Source of the DNA: Serinus canaria
Lineage: Eukaryota > Chordata > Aves > Passeriformes > Fringillidae
Length of the DNA stretch: 64,000 nt
Direction: 5' to 3'
NCBI RefSeq assembly: GCF_022539315.1
Contig: NC_066314.1
Span: forward strand, 63,783,543 to 63,847,542
The notes below the pieces were generated by a model. The model saw only the letters and a list, made by a program, of their open reading frames with translations, made no database searches and was not told where the DNA came from. Shown here piece by piece: positions 1-11,046 of this stretch (positions are counted from its first letter, which is position 1; each line of letters starts with the position of its first letter). Both the position numbers and the translations under genes were made by a program.

Positions 1-1147
1 TTTAGCAAAGCTGGTAGGAGATCCTTCTCTTGGTTTTCTTTTACAGAACCTCCCACATTCCCACAACAGTCAACAACCACATAACCACCAAACACAAAGC
101 CAGCCTAATTCTGGGCTCTGATATAAAAGCAGCCCCACTCTTGTGCTGGGAACACCCCAAAGCTGCCATTGCTGTATTTGGGGAGGGCAGTGTAGCGAAA
201 GAAAGAACAAGGCTCCACTTACACCAACACCTGCTGCTCCAAAAGCCCCACCCACAAAGCTTTAGGAACACCATAATCAAAGAATTTCATGTGGGGAGGA
301 GCAAAGAGAAGAGAACAGACAGGGATCCTTTCCCCTGCACCTGGGGATGCATCCAGTCTTCAGAACAGCATTTTTCCTCCTGCCAGCTCCCAAGCCACCT
401 CTGCTGCAGCGCGGAAGGTTCTGCATCAGCCTCCTGAGAATGATGCACAGGGGGGAAGATTGTTATGGTTGAAAAAGTGGTTTTCATGTTGATCCTTAAA
501 AACATAAAGTTAGAAACTCCTATTTTTTAAAAAAAAATCAGTGAAGTGTAATTTAGCCTGTAGCACAAACTATTACAAAATTAGAAGTAAGATATAGAAT
601 TGCCCATGCCACATCTTAATTCTCTCCCTTTGCATATCAGGAATATGACTTTATATCCCATGGTCTTCTCACTTCCCAATTCCCAGAAGAAACCTATTCC
701 ATTCCCTGCACAACCACAAAGGAATCAGAAAGAAGACTCCATAGGAAATCCCAGGTCCAGCATTTCTCTCTTGAATTGCTTGCAGCTAGAATAATGTTTT
801 CTTGGTAAAGTTTTTAAAGTTCAATTATGTTTAATGTGCTCCATTTAGCTTGCATTTAAAAAAAAAAGAAAATGCTGTAAGAAATTAAGGTCTTCACAGG
901 TCTCCACAGGCTTTGGTGAAACACAGAGAGTCTTTTAAAATAATTGCCCAGCTTCCTCTATAGTGGAATTTCTGTGTTGCCCATGTAAACATTACACAGA
1001 GTCTTTGTACCACCCACTAAGCTCTTTGTTTCAATCAACTATTTCTGCCCAAAAGCACATCCTTATGTTTCTTCCCACACCGCAGCCATACTCCTACACC
1101 ACAAAAGATGTAACAAAACAGGAATTAATCACAGGCTGGATACTTAC
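1..1147 (-). other. CREBL2: CREBL2 intron 3 and/or 3' end; terminal exon unresolved
   Basis: No clear final exon is visible. A Trp-stop end would need an acceptor followed by GG and a stop codon, and no such site is present on the minus strand here. One alternative is a pyrimidine-rich acceptor ending CATTCTCAG at 434-442, followed by GA. That would complete TGA and end the protein at 120 residues, with 3' UTR from 433 leftwards. No convincing polyadenylation signal is seen on the minus strand below 433. The true last exon may therefore lie left of the window. No other gene is supported in this stretch. Confidence 0.45.
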
Positions 1148-1295
1148 AGGGATTGCTGCTGTTTGCCTCTGTCTTTGCAGCCTTGGCAAGTTTGGTTGAG
1201 TTCTGCTGTGCTTTGCCTTGCTCCTCTCCAGTTAGCAGGGCTTTTATTTCCGAGGGGATTTTCCCTTGGTCCATGGCCATGCACCACTGCTTGTA
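1148..1295 (-). CDS. CREBL2: CREBL2 coding exon 3 (C-terminal tail)
   Basis: The acceptor is TTTCAG before TACAAGCAGTGG. The exon encodes YKQWCMAMDQGKIPSEIKAL, then LLTGEEQGKAQQNSTK and a tail ending ANSSNP. It then donates at CCCT followed by GTAAGT. It is 148 bases long (49 codons plus one base). The first half is strongly CREBL2-like. The tail differs from the mammalian protein at several positions, as expected for this variable end. If the donor were not used, translation would add only seven residues before a stop. Confidence 0.93.
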
Positions 1296-4200
1296 CTGAA
1301 ATATGCAAACACATTAGGCCTTAGCAAACTGCCAGGATCACATTAGCAGACAAAACAGGGCTGTAATCTTTACCTTCCGGTATATTCATTTAAGTTCTGA
1401 ACGTACTGAGCTGAAGCCTCTTACGAAACTGCAGAGCCCTAATGAGCTGAGCACGTGGCCATGGCTGCATACCTGGCCTCAGCAAAGCCTCTTTCAGTCA
1501 ATAAACTGCTACTTAGAGGCAGCACTAGACAGAATAGTGTAATTATTAAACAACATGGAACACTCTGTGCAATTTCTTGCTTCTGGCAAGCGAGAATACT
1601 GTTCCAGTTCATGTCCTATTAAAAACAAATATTTCACATGACTCTGTGGCTCATGGGCTACTAAGAGGTCCTTTCCAATTGCGCAAGGCACAGGGGAAGC
1701 ACATGTGCCTTATTCCTACTTCCCTCATCTTAAATCCTTCATTGCCAAACCCTGAGGCACATTAAAAAACTGTGGACAGTTGACTGGCTTTTCACCTGAT
1801 CCTAAACCTGCTGACTTGTAGTAATTAGCCCTGCTCATTCAGACAAACCTAAAGTCAGGTCAATGCAGTGTCCTCAGTGTTGGTGACGTTTCATGACACC
1901 ACTGTGTCTGTATTTCCAGATGAAACATTCTCTTTAGCTAATGCTGCTTATTTGGCCAAGACCCCCATCTTACACATCCCAGAACCACCTACACAGAGAG
2001 CATGCTGCAAGAATCCACCTCCCCAACAGAGAAGCAATGGCACTCTGTGGATATATGCTTGTCCTTTGATATTTCAACACCTCTCCCCACAATCTACCTC
2101 TGTCAAAGTTTTTTCAAAACCAGACATTTCAAAGACAACAGACTCAAATGTAATGGTACTTCCTTTGCTTTCTTACAGTTCAGAACCAGCAGACAACTTG
2201 TGAGATGAGTTTGTATTCTACACACCAAAGCAGGGAAACAGCTGGATGCATCTGATGTTTTGATACCTCCTGGCCAGCCAAATGCCACTGTCAGTCACTG
2301 TGGTCCCGAGAACAAGTGCTCATGAGGACAGGTCCCAGATAATACTGAGGATTAGGTTAAATGATAATTCCTTACCATTTCAAGCTCTTCTCTGAGAGCA
2401 CAGATGGCTCGCTCTCTGCTTGAAACCAGCTCTTCCAGGTACTGGTACCTCAGCTTCTTCCTGGCTCTGCACTCTCTTGCACTCTGACGACTTCTTTCAA
2501 GTTTTGCCTTCAAGTCTATTTTGGCTGGTTTACGACCCCGTTTGCCTGGTTTCTTTACCTTGCCTCCAACCACCTGGAAAGGAAGGGCACAGTAAAGATC
2601 CTGTTCTGCAGAGGTAATGCTGGAACCATGTGACAGTAACTACTAGGAGTCTCAAGTACAAAATCTTGCATATCCACCCTGGAGCAACAGAGGAAATAAG
2701 AATGCTGAGCACTGAAGTTTTCAGGACTCTCTCCAGTTGCTCTATTTCTCTCTCATACTGGGGAGCCCAGAACTGAACACACTACTTCAGGTATCTATGA
2801 GGGTATCTGGTTATTGAGGAGGCATAATCAGCTTGTAGTGAAATTGCTTTCATATCACCAACAGCCCCTGCTCCAGCAGGTCTGGAAATACTGTATTATA
2901 GAGATTAACACTTCAATTTAGAAACAAATAAATTTGTTTCTATCAATATAATGCAAAACTTAGTTTTGTTGCAGTCAACAGTTCCAGCCTACTCTAAATT
3001 CAGAATTATTCACTAGGGACCTGAGCTTCCTTGGGCTAGATTTCTTTCAAAAGAATCTTAAGGAGTTTTACTAAACAGGGAACTCAGTCACACCAAGTCC
3101 TATCTCTGCTGCCTCTGCTCCAGCAGTACATCACCATTCTGGCCATATTCACCTTCAAAACATTACTCCACAGCCTGGTGAGTCTCCTCACACCTCCCCA
3201 CACAACCTGTCAGTGCTGAACTCTCCCTGTTCCTAATATAGATCCCCCTTGCAGAAATGTAACTCTCAAGTTTCTTGACCTATGGAATGCAGGTTTTACA
3301 ATCACTTTCCCCTCTTCTTTGTAGCTCATTTTTTACAGGTCTGAGAGCTTCTCCTGCTACAAATAAAATTTAAAAAAATAAAAAAATTTAAAAAAACAAC
3401 TCAGTTTACTCCATGTTTTCCCACTCATATATTTTATTCTTAACATGGGGGCATGGCACAAGAAAATCTTAAATATGGTCTGAAGATTAGTTCACTGGTC
3501 ATTGGGCAGTATCACCCAGTAAACATTACATCAGCCACACACCCCAGCTCCCTCTGAAGTGAGGATTTCTCTTTATTTGCATTCTGACCACACTGTTTGA
3601 CTGGAGGGGGTGTGGAGAAATACACCTAACACACACACCTGCATACAAGAATTTCGCTGCTGCCTTAGTATTTCACCATCCTGCACACAAACAGGCTTTT
3701 TCTAATAGACAGTGTTTAAAATATCAGAGTTCATAATTTTTAAAAAAGCACTTTTACTGTGAAAAGCAACAAAACAAGTAATTTTTAACATTCAAAGAAG
3801 TCACTTGTTCTGCAAACTTAGCAAGCTGCAATAAAAACAATAACATAGTGAAGTGATGTGCCAGAATGAAGAGGGGAAAAAAGGATTATACAATTGAGCC
3901 TATTCTTTCTTTGGAAAGTGAGTCAACAATCACATGCCAACATAATCCTACCCTCTCTGTATTGTCCCTCCTGATTTATTCAGGAGTAGCTGCCTACCAT
4001 AAGCAAATGAAAGAACAGAAAGTACTTAATGGACATCTATGATAATGAAACAAACACAATACATTCAGAAGAGCAAAGGAAAAAAATGAACCTCTTTTAC
4101 ACTTGAACTGCTGAATACAGTTTAAATAATTCTTTACTTCATCAAGGTGCTCCCCTTGAGATTTTCTAGTTCAAAAAATCTAATGTAGTTCAAAGTAAGA

Positions 4201-7200
4201 TAAAACTAACCAGATGTGGCCAAGGCAGGGGGCAGGAGCTCTAAGGAAGGGAAAGTGACTGTCCCCTTTCAGGCATGACAAGATGTGTCCTCTCATGGAA
4301 ACCCTCTCCTGGCTGTGGATGGTGTGATCCACATGCCCAGCTCAGCAGAAGGTGGAAATACACAGAATCTTCCCAGGTGGGGCTGTAGGCACTCACAATT
4401 TGCTCTCTATTATTACTTGCACTTGGAAGATTGATGGATATTACATTATACACACTACAGCCAAAGTACTTCAGTTCTCAAAGACTTTTAGCACCTGAGG
4501 CTTTTTCTGTGTTAATGCAAGGTATTTCAAAGTAAATCTTTGCATTCAAGAGCTAGATAAGGTCTTGTAGAGACATACACTGCAGCTCTCTTAAAAAGCC
4601 CTGGCCACTCTGGGTTCTGACCCTCTAGAACTAGAGTGAGCTGCCACTCAAGGCTGGGGCCCCAGCACACACCACACTGCTGCGTGAACAAAAAAGTACC
4701 CTGAGTCCTTATCCTGCACAGGAGCACTGACAGCCATGCCCTCCCCCCAAAGCCTCAGGTGTGTGAATGGTTTCCACCACACCATTTCTCACAATCAGCA
4801 AATTAAAGATTGCTTAGCACATGGCAAATGCATCCTGGATCCCCCATTATCTGTAAATTGCCTTCCCTTTGGTCACTCCAGAGAGCCTTCTACAGATAGG
4901 TGTGCCAACTGCTCTCCCTACAAGATATTTTACCACTGCAGCAGCCCTGCACACAAGCTCCCTTAGGGCAGGAAAAAGGCTTGTACCTCTTCAACCATTA
5001 AACCATGGTTACCTGCCAATGCTCTAACCACCAGGCTATGGAGATAACGAAAAGCTTCCTTCCCTTTTGACTCTAAGCACTAAAACCCCTAACAATCTGC
5101 CTTCACACCATCCCCAAAGACTCATGCTGTCTTCATGGCTCTGGAGTTCATACAATTACACATCACCCTGCAAAGGCAGCAATGGTAAGCAATTTAATTA
5201 AATCCTGCATCCTCACCAATATTTAGTAGATCCTGCTGTAACCTTAAGCAACCCAGCTGGGGAAAAAAGGCCTTGAGAAATCCTTTGCCCCCATACAGCA
5301 TTACCATATCTCCTTGGCTTCTAGTCCTCTTTGCCTGCTCAGTTGCTATGCTGATGAGACAGAAAGAAGACAAAGCAGAAGTGATAGTTGATGCTGAACA
5401 TGGCAACAGAACAAGCAAACATTTTTTTGTCCCTTTGTATTCCTCTGCAGTTTATAAAGAGTTGTGATCTATTAGCATTCAACAGTTGAGATTTGGGGTT
5501 TTTTCAGAGAGTTATATGCAATCAAGACTCAGAACAACACTAATCAAAAATATTTTCATAGAAATATTAATAAATGCATGCATTAGTTAGAGATCTGACC
5601 AAGCTCCCATTTCAGCTCACTCAGACTTCAGAAAACAGAAGAACATAACTCTTTTCTCAGGCATATGGTGTGATTCTTGGGCTGTCCTGCACAGGGCAGG
5701 AGTTGGATACGATGATCCCAATTGGTCCCTTCCAACTCAGCCTATTCTGTGACTCCACAATTTCCTTTTCATACCCTACTTAGATCATAACCTCATTCTT
5801 GCCTCCCATCAGTGCTCAAGCACAAAGTTATTTGACCTGGAATTGGAAACAGCTGCAATTACTTGACCTGATATAGAAAATTCCTCAGACTTCTGGATTT
5901 TTTTTTTTTTTATTAGAAGAATGCAGCAGATCTCTCCAAAATCCTTGCAGAATGCACAGCAGAGAGGTCCTCCACAGGAAGGAGATCCACACATAATACA
6001 GCTACACTGTATCAGCTCCTCACTCACAACCTGAGGAGCTGAGCCCCTCAGATAGAAGACTGGGGTAGAGTCGGCCTCATTTGCAAGTTTGAATCAATTT
6101 AGCAGATTAAAGCAACAGTAGCCCAGGCACTGCTCAGCACCACTGACCAGCAATGCTGATCACATTGACCAGGTCAGCATCTCCCACAAGCTCTGAGTTA
6201 ATTTACCAATAAACAAGCAGCTCCATCAACCAGTACTTGAGATCCATCTTAGGCAGACTCTGCATTGCATTGGCAGCTGAAGGTATAGATCTGCAGAACT
6301 TAATGCAGCATGGAACTGGTGATCATCTACACAATTTATATAAAACTATTAAAATTATTAGAAAGAAATAAAACGTAAGGGTTGTGTTACAGTAGAGGGG
6401 TGAAGAATCTATTCCCATTTGCAAACATTTTTACAAAATCAGAAAGCAAATGAAGCCAGTCACAAGTCTCCTAACAAAGATGAAGTTTTCTGATCTTCCA
6501 ATTCAAAGCATACCACTCACAGTAGCAGTACAAAACCCAGCTAGAGAGCATGCTTGTTATTCCTCCATTTCATGACATTTTATATGCTCAACACAATTCT
6601 CTGACTTTCACTGGCAGATAAAATACATCCGATAATGATCGAAAAATGTAAGATACTATTTAGTGAGCAAACACAATCTAAGTCTTAAGGAGATGTGTCA
6701 ACAGAAATTAATCCTGAAACTCTCACCATACAAAGTGCTTCATGTCTTAAGAATGCCATGTTCAGCACAGAGGCACAAAGAATACTGTCTTTCTTTGCTG
6801 CAAGGTCTGTTTTAAAAAAGCATGAGCTAGGGATAAATGTCAAGTTTTCATAAAGTGCTGTGCAGGCATCCAGATGGGTAAGTGCTAAAGTTCAGGGCAG
6901 CAGTCACTCAGATGTCACCTTGCCACTCCACAGGTGACAGCCCTGCTTTTTCCCAAGGATGGACTTACAGCCTCACACAGGAATTATGTCCACCACTGTG
7001 CCCTACACATTCTCTCAGTTCACACTAACAGAAACCAGGCACTTTTCTAAACCTGTCTCAATTAGAACTCAGGATCAGGGAGAGTCAGCTAACTCTACCA
7101 TGTGTATCCTCCCAGCCCACTGTAACAACGAAATAAAACTGTTCTAGCTGGTTTAGAGACTTTAATCTCCTCCATTTTAATGGCTCTTTGCAAATATGAG

Positions 7201-7332
7201 CAGATGTGTCATCTGAGCAATGCTGAGCAGGAGCTTCTTAAAACATTTAATGATTTGAAATTGCTCCTATCAAACTATTCCAACATTAGTTTGGAATGTG
7301 TGAATTGGAATGGCTGCAGATCAACTTTCAAC

Positions 7333-7384
<52 letters not shown>

Positions 7385-10300
7385 GTTGAAAGTTGATCTG
7401 CAGCCATTGGGAAGGTTGAAGCACAAAGGACTGCACACTCCAAGAGGTGGGAGGAAAGAGGAGCTGGGTCAGAGGAGTGACAGATGTACAAGTGTGGGGA
7501 GGGCTGGCTTACCAGCAGCATGTGTAGGGTTGTTAGGGGTGTGGGTGGTGCGCCTCTGGCTGCAGCTAAGCACCCAGCATTCTCCCTTTCTCCTTATTCA
7601 GCCCCTTGTTATGATTCAGTAAAACTTCTAAAATTCTAAAACACGAGGCATCCTTTCCCACAGACATGATCCTGGCTGGAAGACTTCTCCAGCACATTGA
7701 GAACCTGCACACTCTGAAAAAGCCCTGAAGGATGAAAACATGGCAGCCCACTTCCTTAGCAACTGAGGTCATCTCCACAGTAGCTCTGTCCCTGCTGTGG
7801 CATTCAGTGCATTACCCAGAGCTGACTCCAGGACTGCCTGGGAGATCTCTCTCTCCCTGATCCCCATCAGCCCCAGCAGTGAGGGTCAGAGGCTACAAGA
7901 CAGCTCATGGCCAAAGACCCCTCAAGCTCTGTATCTGAAACACAAGATTTCACACCTGGCTTGCTCCCACACTCCCTCCAAGGGACACCTGCATCCCCAT
8001 AATTATGACTCGGGACCACACAGGACTGAGTATTTGATGTCTCACAGCCAGGCTGTGTGGAAAGCAGCCCAGCTCCTTGGGTGTAGCCCTCTGCTGAGAG
8101 CCTTCCCCTGCTGGAACACCATGTGTTCCCTCAGAAAGGAAAGCTGCATGAAAATAACACTTGCTGGATCCACAAATATAGTAATACAATGTCTTTTCTG
8201 TGCCAGACAAGAATATTTATTATAAAAAACAGCAACCCTGACCTTTTCTGGTGGTGGTCTGGGTTTTGTTTGCTTGTTTTTAACTTCACTGGAATAACAA
8301 AAGTGACGCTACAAACTTTTGTTTCTCATTTCTGGCTGTAAACTGAAAAGTCAATTACCAAAATAAGTCTTGTCAGTGTCCCCAGTAAAACCTCCATAGT
8401 TAATACAAAAGATTACAGTTAGCTGTATAAAACTGTATTTTAATGTTGACTAACAAGAGTTATCAAGTTCTTATCCTAGTCCCTATTCTCTGCTTCCCAA
8501 GGCAGATAAAAAATACAGATTCTATGTAGTCTTGCAAACGAACCAAGAAATTTCACCTATAAAGGCTGAAACCACCATAACAGAGCTTCTTTTTCCCCTG
8601 TCCAAAGACTTCAGAGATGCACAGCTGATGTTTTAACATGAATTAATTGCAAGTAACAGCTACATCACTAAATTCTTTCCCTTCCACACCCAATAGCTCA
8701 AATCACAGCGAGAAGTGAGGCCAGTACCTGAACAACCCTTAGGTTAAAAGCAGTTCTATAGAAGAAAAGGAGGTTGTATTTTGGCTGGGAGTTCTTTGGA
8801 GTTGTTTGTTTGGGGTTTTTTTGTTTGGGGAGGTTGGGGATTTTTTGTTTGTTTTGGGGTTTTTTGGGGGGTGTGTGTGAATATTTTAAGAACATCCTCC
8901 TGAAATGAAACATGAAATTTTTCTCACTCTGATATTAAGATATTGTACCTCTCCCTTTATTTCTTGCTATTTCATTCCAATTTTGAGGAATGTGTTGACA
9001 AGAACCATTCTTCTAATGTCCTCTTAAACCAGACAAGGCAAAATTAAAGTGCACTATGAATTAGGGAAAACTTTGCAGCCTGCAAGCTCAGTTCTAAATT
9101 CTTTGTGTCAGTTAGATGAAGGCAAACACTGAACTTGGCTGCAGGCAGTTACAGGATGGTCACTGCACTACCAACACAATTTAGCTGGTTGAGATTTTGC
9201 AGGGAAAGTCCTTTCACAGGCCAACCCCCTCAGCAAGGAGGGAAGCATGACTCAGTGGAATTTTTAGGAGATTTCAAGGACATGCTGACTCCAGTGTAAT
9301 CACAGTGGCCATAAAAGGAGTTATAAATAGTGCTTGCCTCATCCTGACACAGCAACCTGCAATGGGAAGAGCCCTCCTAAGGGAAATGGCATCTCTTGAA
9401 CAGAGTCACCAAACCCTCAAGGTGACCTGCAGCCTCATGAACAATAAAAACTGTACTTGGGAGTGAAGATAGCAACAAGAGGGAATATTCCACTCTGTTG
9501 TTTTTTCTTATTCAACTCAACATCAATTTAAAAAAGAAAAAAAAAAAAAAAAGATCAAAGATTTGACTTACTGACTGGATAAATAGATTTATTTCAAAAA
9601 ATGTTTCAGAAAAAAAAAAGGCATACTATTATGACTCCACATGGCACAATGGTAGACTAAAAATTATTTTTAAATGAAAATTTGGAAGCTGGGTAATACA
9701 AAGAGCCTAAGCCAGACAAAGAAGAACACACACAAAAAAAATCAGATAATGCTCATGAACTATAGACACCTCCAGAACTAAATCTTCCAGATCTTCTAAA
9801 CTACTGCCCAAATTACACAAACATCTATGCAGAGTTGTGAGACATCAGTGATGCAGATTTCCCCCAACTACCTTCAGACAAGACCTTAATAAAATAAAAT
9901 AGTATACATGTTAAAAGAGCAGATCACCATAAACCTTTCACAGTCTTACAACCCATTCTGTGGATTGTGGACTGCCAAATTACTGATCACATTTAAATTT
10001 CTTTATTCCATAAGAAACCATGTCAAGCATTTTTCCCCTCTTTGAATTAAAGCAGATCTTCATAGGCTGTGTAATTTTGCTCCAGTGAAATTCCAGTGGT
10101 ATCTCCAGCATGAACCCCAGGATAAGCCACAACCAGCACTCCAGGGAGCTGAAACACCCAGCCTCAGCTAAGAGCCTGAGCTGCCCTGTGCTGCAGTGAG
10201 CAGACCCGGCCGCTGTCCCTGCAGGCCCAGCTTTAGGGTCACCCTAAGCAGGAGGGTGGAGGAAGCAGGAGGAGGATCCGTTCCTTGGGCACCGTCTCAC

Positions 10301-10723
10301 GTTCTTACCCCACACCTTCAGGGATGCCACTGTGCTGCTCTCATGAGGTTCTCCCAATGATGGAAGAATCCAAGTTCCAGCACCCAGTACAAGGCTGCAA
10401 CCCACGCTGCTGCCGTCGTACCTCACCATTGGTGCTATTTACCTAATCAGTCCAGGCTGCTGTTGGGAGCATGAGCCACTGCACCAAACCACTGGTGGTA
10501 TGCAGCCTTTGGCCCATGCCTGGAGGTTCAAGGAAACGCCAGAAGCAGCACCGAAGCGCTGCAAGCAAGAACTAAGGGGGCAAGCCTTCCTTCCTATCAG
10601 CTGCGGCAAGCAGAGCTCGTCAAGAGCAGATTTCAGAAGGCTCCCTCCACCAAGAGCCTCACCGGCTGCCCTCGGCTCCAGCCCCGGGCGGGCCCCGCAG
10701 GCCCTTACCTTGCTGTCATCCAT
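1148..10723 (-). CDS. CREBL2: CREBL2, CREB-like bZIP transcription regulator (three coding exons; last codon or stop not placed)
   Basis: Joining 10709-10723, 2376-2573 and 1148-1295 on the minus strand gives 120 codons plus one base. The protein begins MDDSKVVGGKVKKPGKRGRK and continues into a bZIP domain. A basic region rich in Arg and Lys lies at about residues 25-46 (core ERSRQSARECRARKK). It is followed by a short leucine zipper at about 46-80 (LEELVSS, CALREELEM) and a polar C-terminal tail. The usual bZIP Asn of the basic region is Ser here, which as far as I recall is normal for CREBL2. The family is about 120 residues long, so the product is nearly complete. From the literature, CREBL2 is a nuclear protein that interacts with CREB and promotes adipogenesis, and fly REPTOR-BP is its relative downstream of TORC1. 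All splice sites are GT-AG and the phase is consistent. Exon 3 ends with one base of a split codon, which would complete Trp or a stop in the next exon. Confidence 0.95.
1296..2375 (-). other. CREBL2: CREBL2 intron 2
   Basis: This 1.08-kb intron lies between exons 2 and 3, with GTAAGG donor and TTTCAG acceptor on the minus strand. It contains only short chance ORFs and no recognisable repeat or RNA gene. Confidence 0.9.
2376..2573 (-). CDS. CREBL2: CREBL2 coding exon 2 (bZIP basic region and zipper)
   Basis: This is a 198-base exon, 66 codons, phase 0 at both ends. The acceptor reads TTTCCAG before GTGGTTGG and the donor reads GAAATG followed by GTAAGG. It encodes VVGGKVKKPGKRGRKPAK, the basic DNA-contact region and most of the zipper, ending at LREELEM. 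Past the donor the frame runs only a few more codons to a stop, which supports the splice. The encoded stretch matches vertebrate CREBL2 as I know it, with little or no divergence. Confidence 0.97.
4992..5044 (-). repeat. possible decayed tRNA-derived SINE or tRNA-like fragment
   Basis: On the minus strand this stretch contains TAGCCTGGTGGTTAGAGCA. It resembles a pol III A box and tRNA D-arm, as in tRNA-derived SINEs of sauropsids. The expected B box is not recognisable, having only a degenerate GGTTGAAG. There is no closed cloverleaf, so it is not a functional tRNA. This could also be chance similarity. Confidence 0.3.
5668..5757 (+). repeat. CR1 LINE 3' tail
   Basis: This stretch ends with a diverged form of the avian CR1 3' end: GATGATCCC, then GGTCCCTTCCAACTCAG, then TATTCTGTGACTCC. 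Only the terminal part is present, as is usual for 5'-truncated CR1 insertions. It lies in CREBL2 intron 1, antisense to the gene. Confidence 0.85.
7309..7408. repeat. perfect 100-bp palindrome with (TA)n core
   Basis: The left arm starts AATGGCTGCAGATCAAC and the right arm ends with its exact reverse complement. The centre is an alternating TA tract of about 48 bases. I paired the arms base by base from the centre at 7358/7359. Pairing is perfect out to 7309 and 7408 and stops abruptly at 7308/7409. About 25 bases of each arm are ordinary mixed sequence, so this is more than a TA microsatellite. It resembles palindromic AT-rich repeats, which extrude cruciforms and are unstable. It lies within CREBL2 intron 1. 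Confidence 0.95.
8797..8876 (+). repeat. G/T-rich low-complexity tract with multiple G-runs
   Basis: About 80 bases consist almost only of G and T, with at least five runs of four or more G separated by T-rich spacers. The tract could form a G-quadruplex on the plus strand, which is the non-template strand for a plus-strand transcript. It is C/A-rich in the CREBL2 pre-mRNA. No coding meaning is seen. Confidence 0.7.
9248..9330 (+). promoter_or_regulatory. candidate intronic regulatory cluster: AP-1, MARE half-site, CArG box, TATA-like
   Basis: Within 83 bases are a consensus AP-1 site TGACTCA (9248-9254), TGCTGACTC (9283-9291, Maf-type half-site), a perfect SRF CArG box CCATAAAAGG (9309-9318) and TTATAAATAG (9321-9330). 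All are inferred from motif match only. The order and spacing resemble an inducible promoter or enhancer inside CREBL2 intron 1. No downstream ORF or exon is evident. Confidence 0.35.
10709..10723 (-). CDS. CREBL2: CREBL2 coding exon 1 (start codon, MDDSK)
   Basis: Read on the minus strand, the exon is ATGGATGACAGCAAG followed by a GTAAGG donor. This 15-base coding part ends in phase 0 and joins exactly to GTGGTTGGAGGC of exon 2. It supplies the conserved CREBL2 N-terminus, MDDSK. It lies inside a CpG island, about 150 bases downstream of a YY1-type element and the ACTACA promoter motifs. The piece is too short to be seen as an ORF by itself. It was identified from the family N-terminus and the matching splice phase. 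Confidence 0.93.
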
Positions 10724-10858
10724 GTGTGCCGCCAGCCCCGATCCGCCTCGCCGTAGCCCCTGCTCGAGGAGCAGGCGGAGCTGACCGCCCGCCCGCAGCC
10801 CCGGCAGACACCGGCGCTCACAGAGCCTCAGGGCCGCCCGCGGCCGCCGCCATCGCCC

Positions 10859-10870
10859 GCCGCCATGTTT
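10859..10870 (-). promoter_or_regulatory. YY1-type element near CREBL2 transcription start
   Basis: The minus strand reads AAACATGGCGGC, matching the YY1 consensus AAnATGGCGGC. This element commonly sits just downstream of the start site in housekeeping promoters. Its position suggests that CREBL2 initiates slightly to its right. Confidence 0.7.
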
Positions 10871-10909
10871 GTTTACAGAGGAGGGGAGCGGTAGCGCCGG
10901 CAGAGCGGT

Positions 10910-10928
10910 GCACGCTGGGAAATGTAGT
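10910..10928 (-). promoter_or_regulatory. ZNF143/THAP11-type element 1
   Basis: On the minus strand this reads ACTACATTTCCCAGCGTGC. It is a near-perfect match to the ACTACA-TCCCA-GCATGC element bound by ZNF143 (Staf) and THAP11 in vertebrate promoters. It lies just upstream of the likely CREBL2 start and is oriented with the gene. Confidence 0.85.
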
Positions 10929-10977
10929 CTTGTGCGACCGTGTCGCTATTGGCCGCCGCCCTAACAAGCCGGAAAAA

Positions 10978-10996
10978 ACTACAACTACCAGCAGGC
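10978..10996 (+). promoter_or_regulatory. ZNF143/THAP11-type element 2 (weaker)
   Basis: On the plus strand this reads ACTACAACTACCAGCAGGC. The ACTACA half is intact and the TCCCA core is altered to TACCA. It is opposite in orientation to element 1, about 50 bases away. Confidence 0.65.
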
Positions 10997-11046
10997 TCAG
11001 CAGAGGAGCGGCGCAGCGATTGGCTCTCGCCTCGCAGACCGGGCGA

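Larger units (their letters stand above)
2574..10708 (-). other. CREBL2: CREBL2 intron 1
   Basis: This 8.1-kb AT-rich intron has donor GTAAGG at 10708 and acceptor TTTCCAG ending at 2574. It contains a possible tRNA-derived SINE remnant near 5,000, a CR1 tail at about 5,670-5,757, a 100-bp palindrome at 7309-7408, a G/T-rich tract at 8797-8876, and a cluster of AP-1, CArG and TATA-like motifs at 9248-9330. The remaining short ORFs show no coding character. Confidence 0.9.

Noticed and set aside
4992..5044. Functional tRNA gene
   Set aside because: Only the A-box-like part is recognisable. There is no B box, anticodon stem or acceptor pairing.
7321..7383. Tyr-Ile repeat peptide encoded by the TA tract
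   Set aside because: It is an artefact of translating alternating TA. The tract is part of a DNA palindrome, not a coding repeat.
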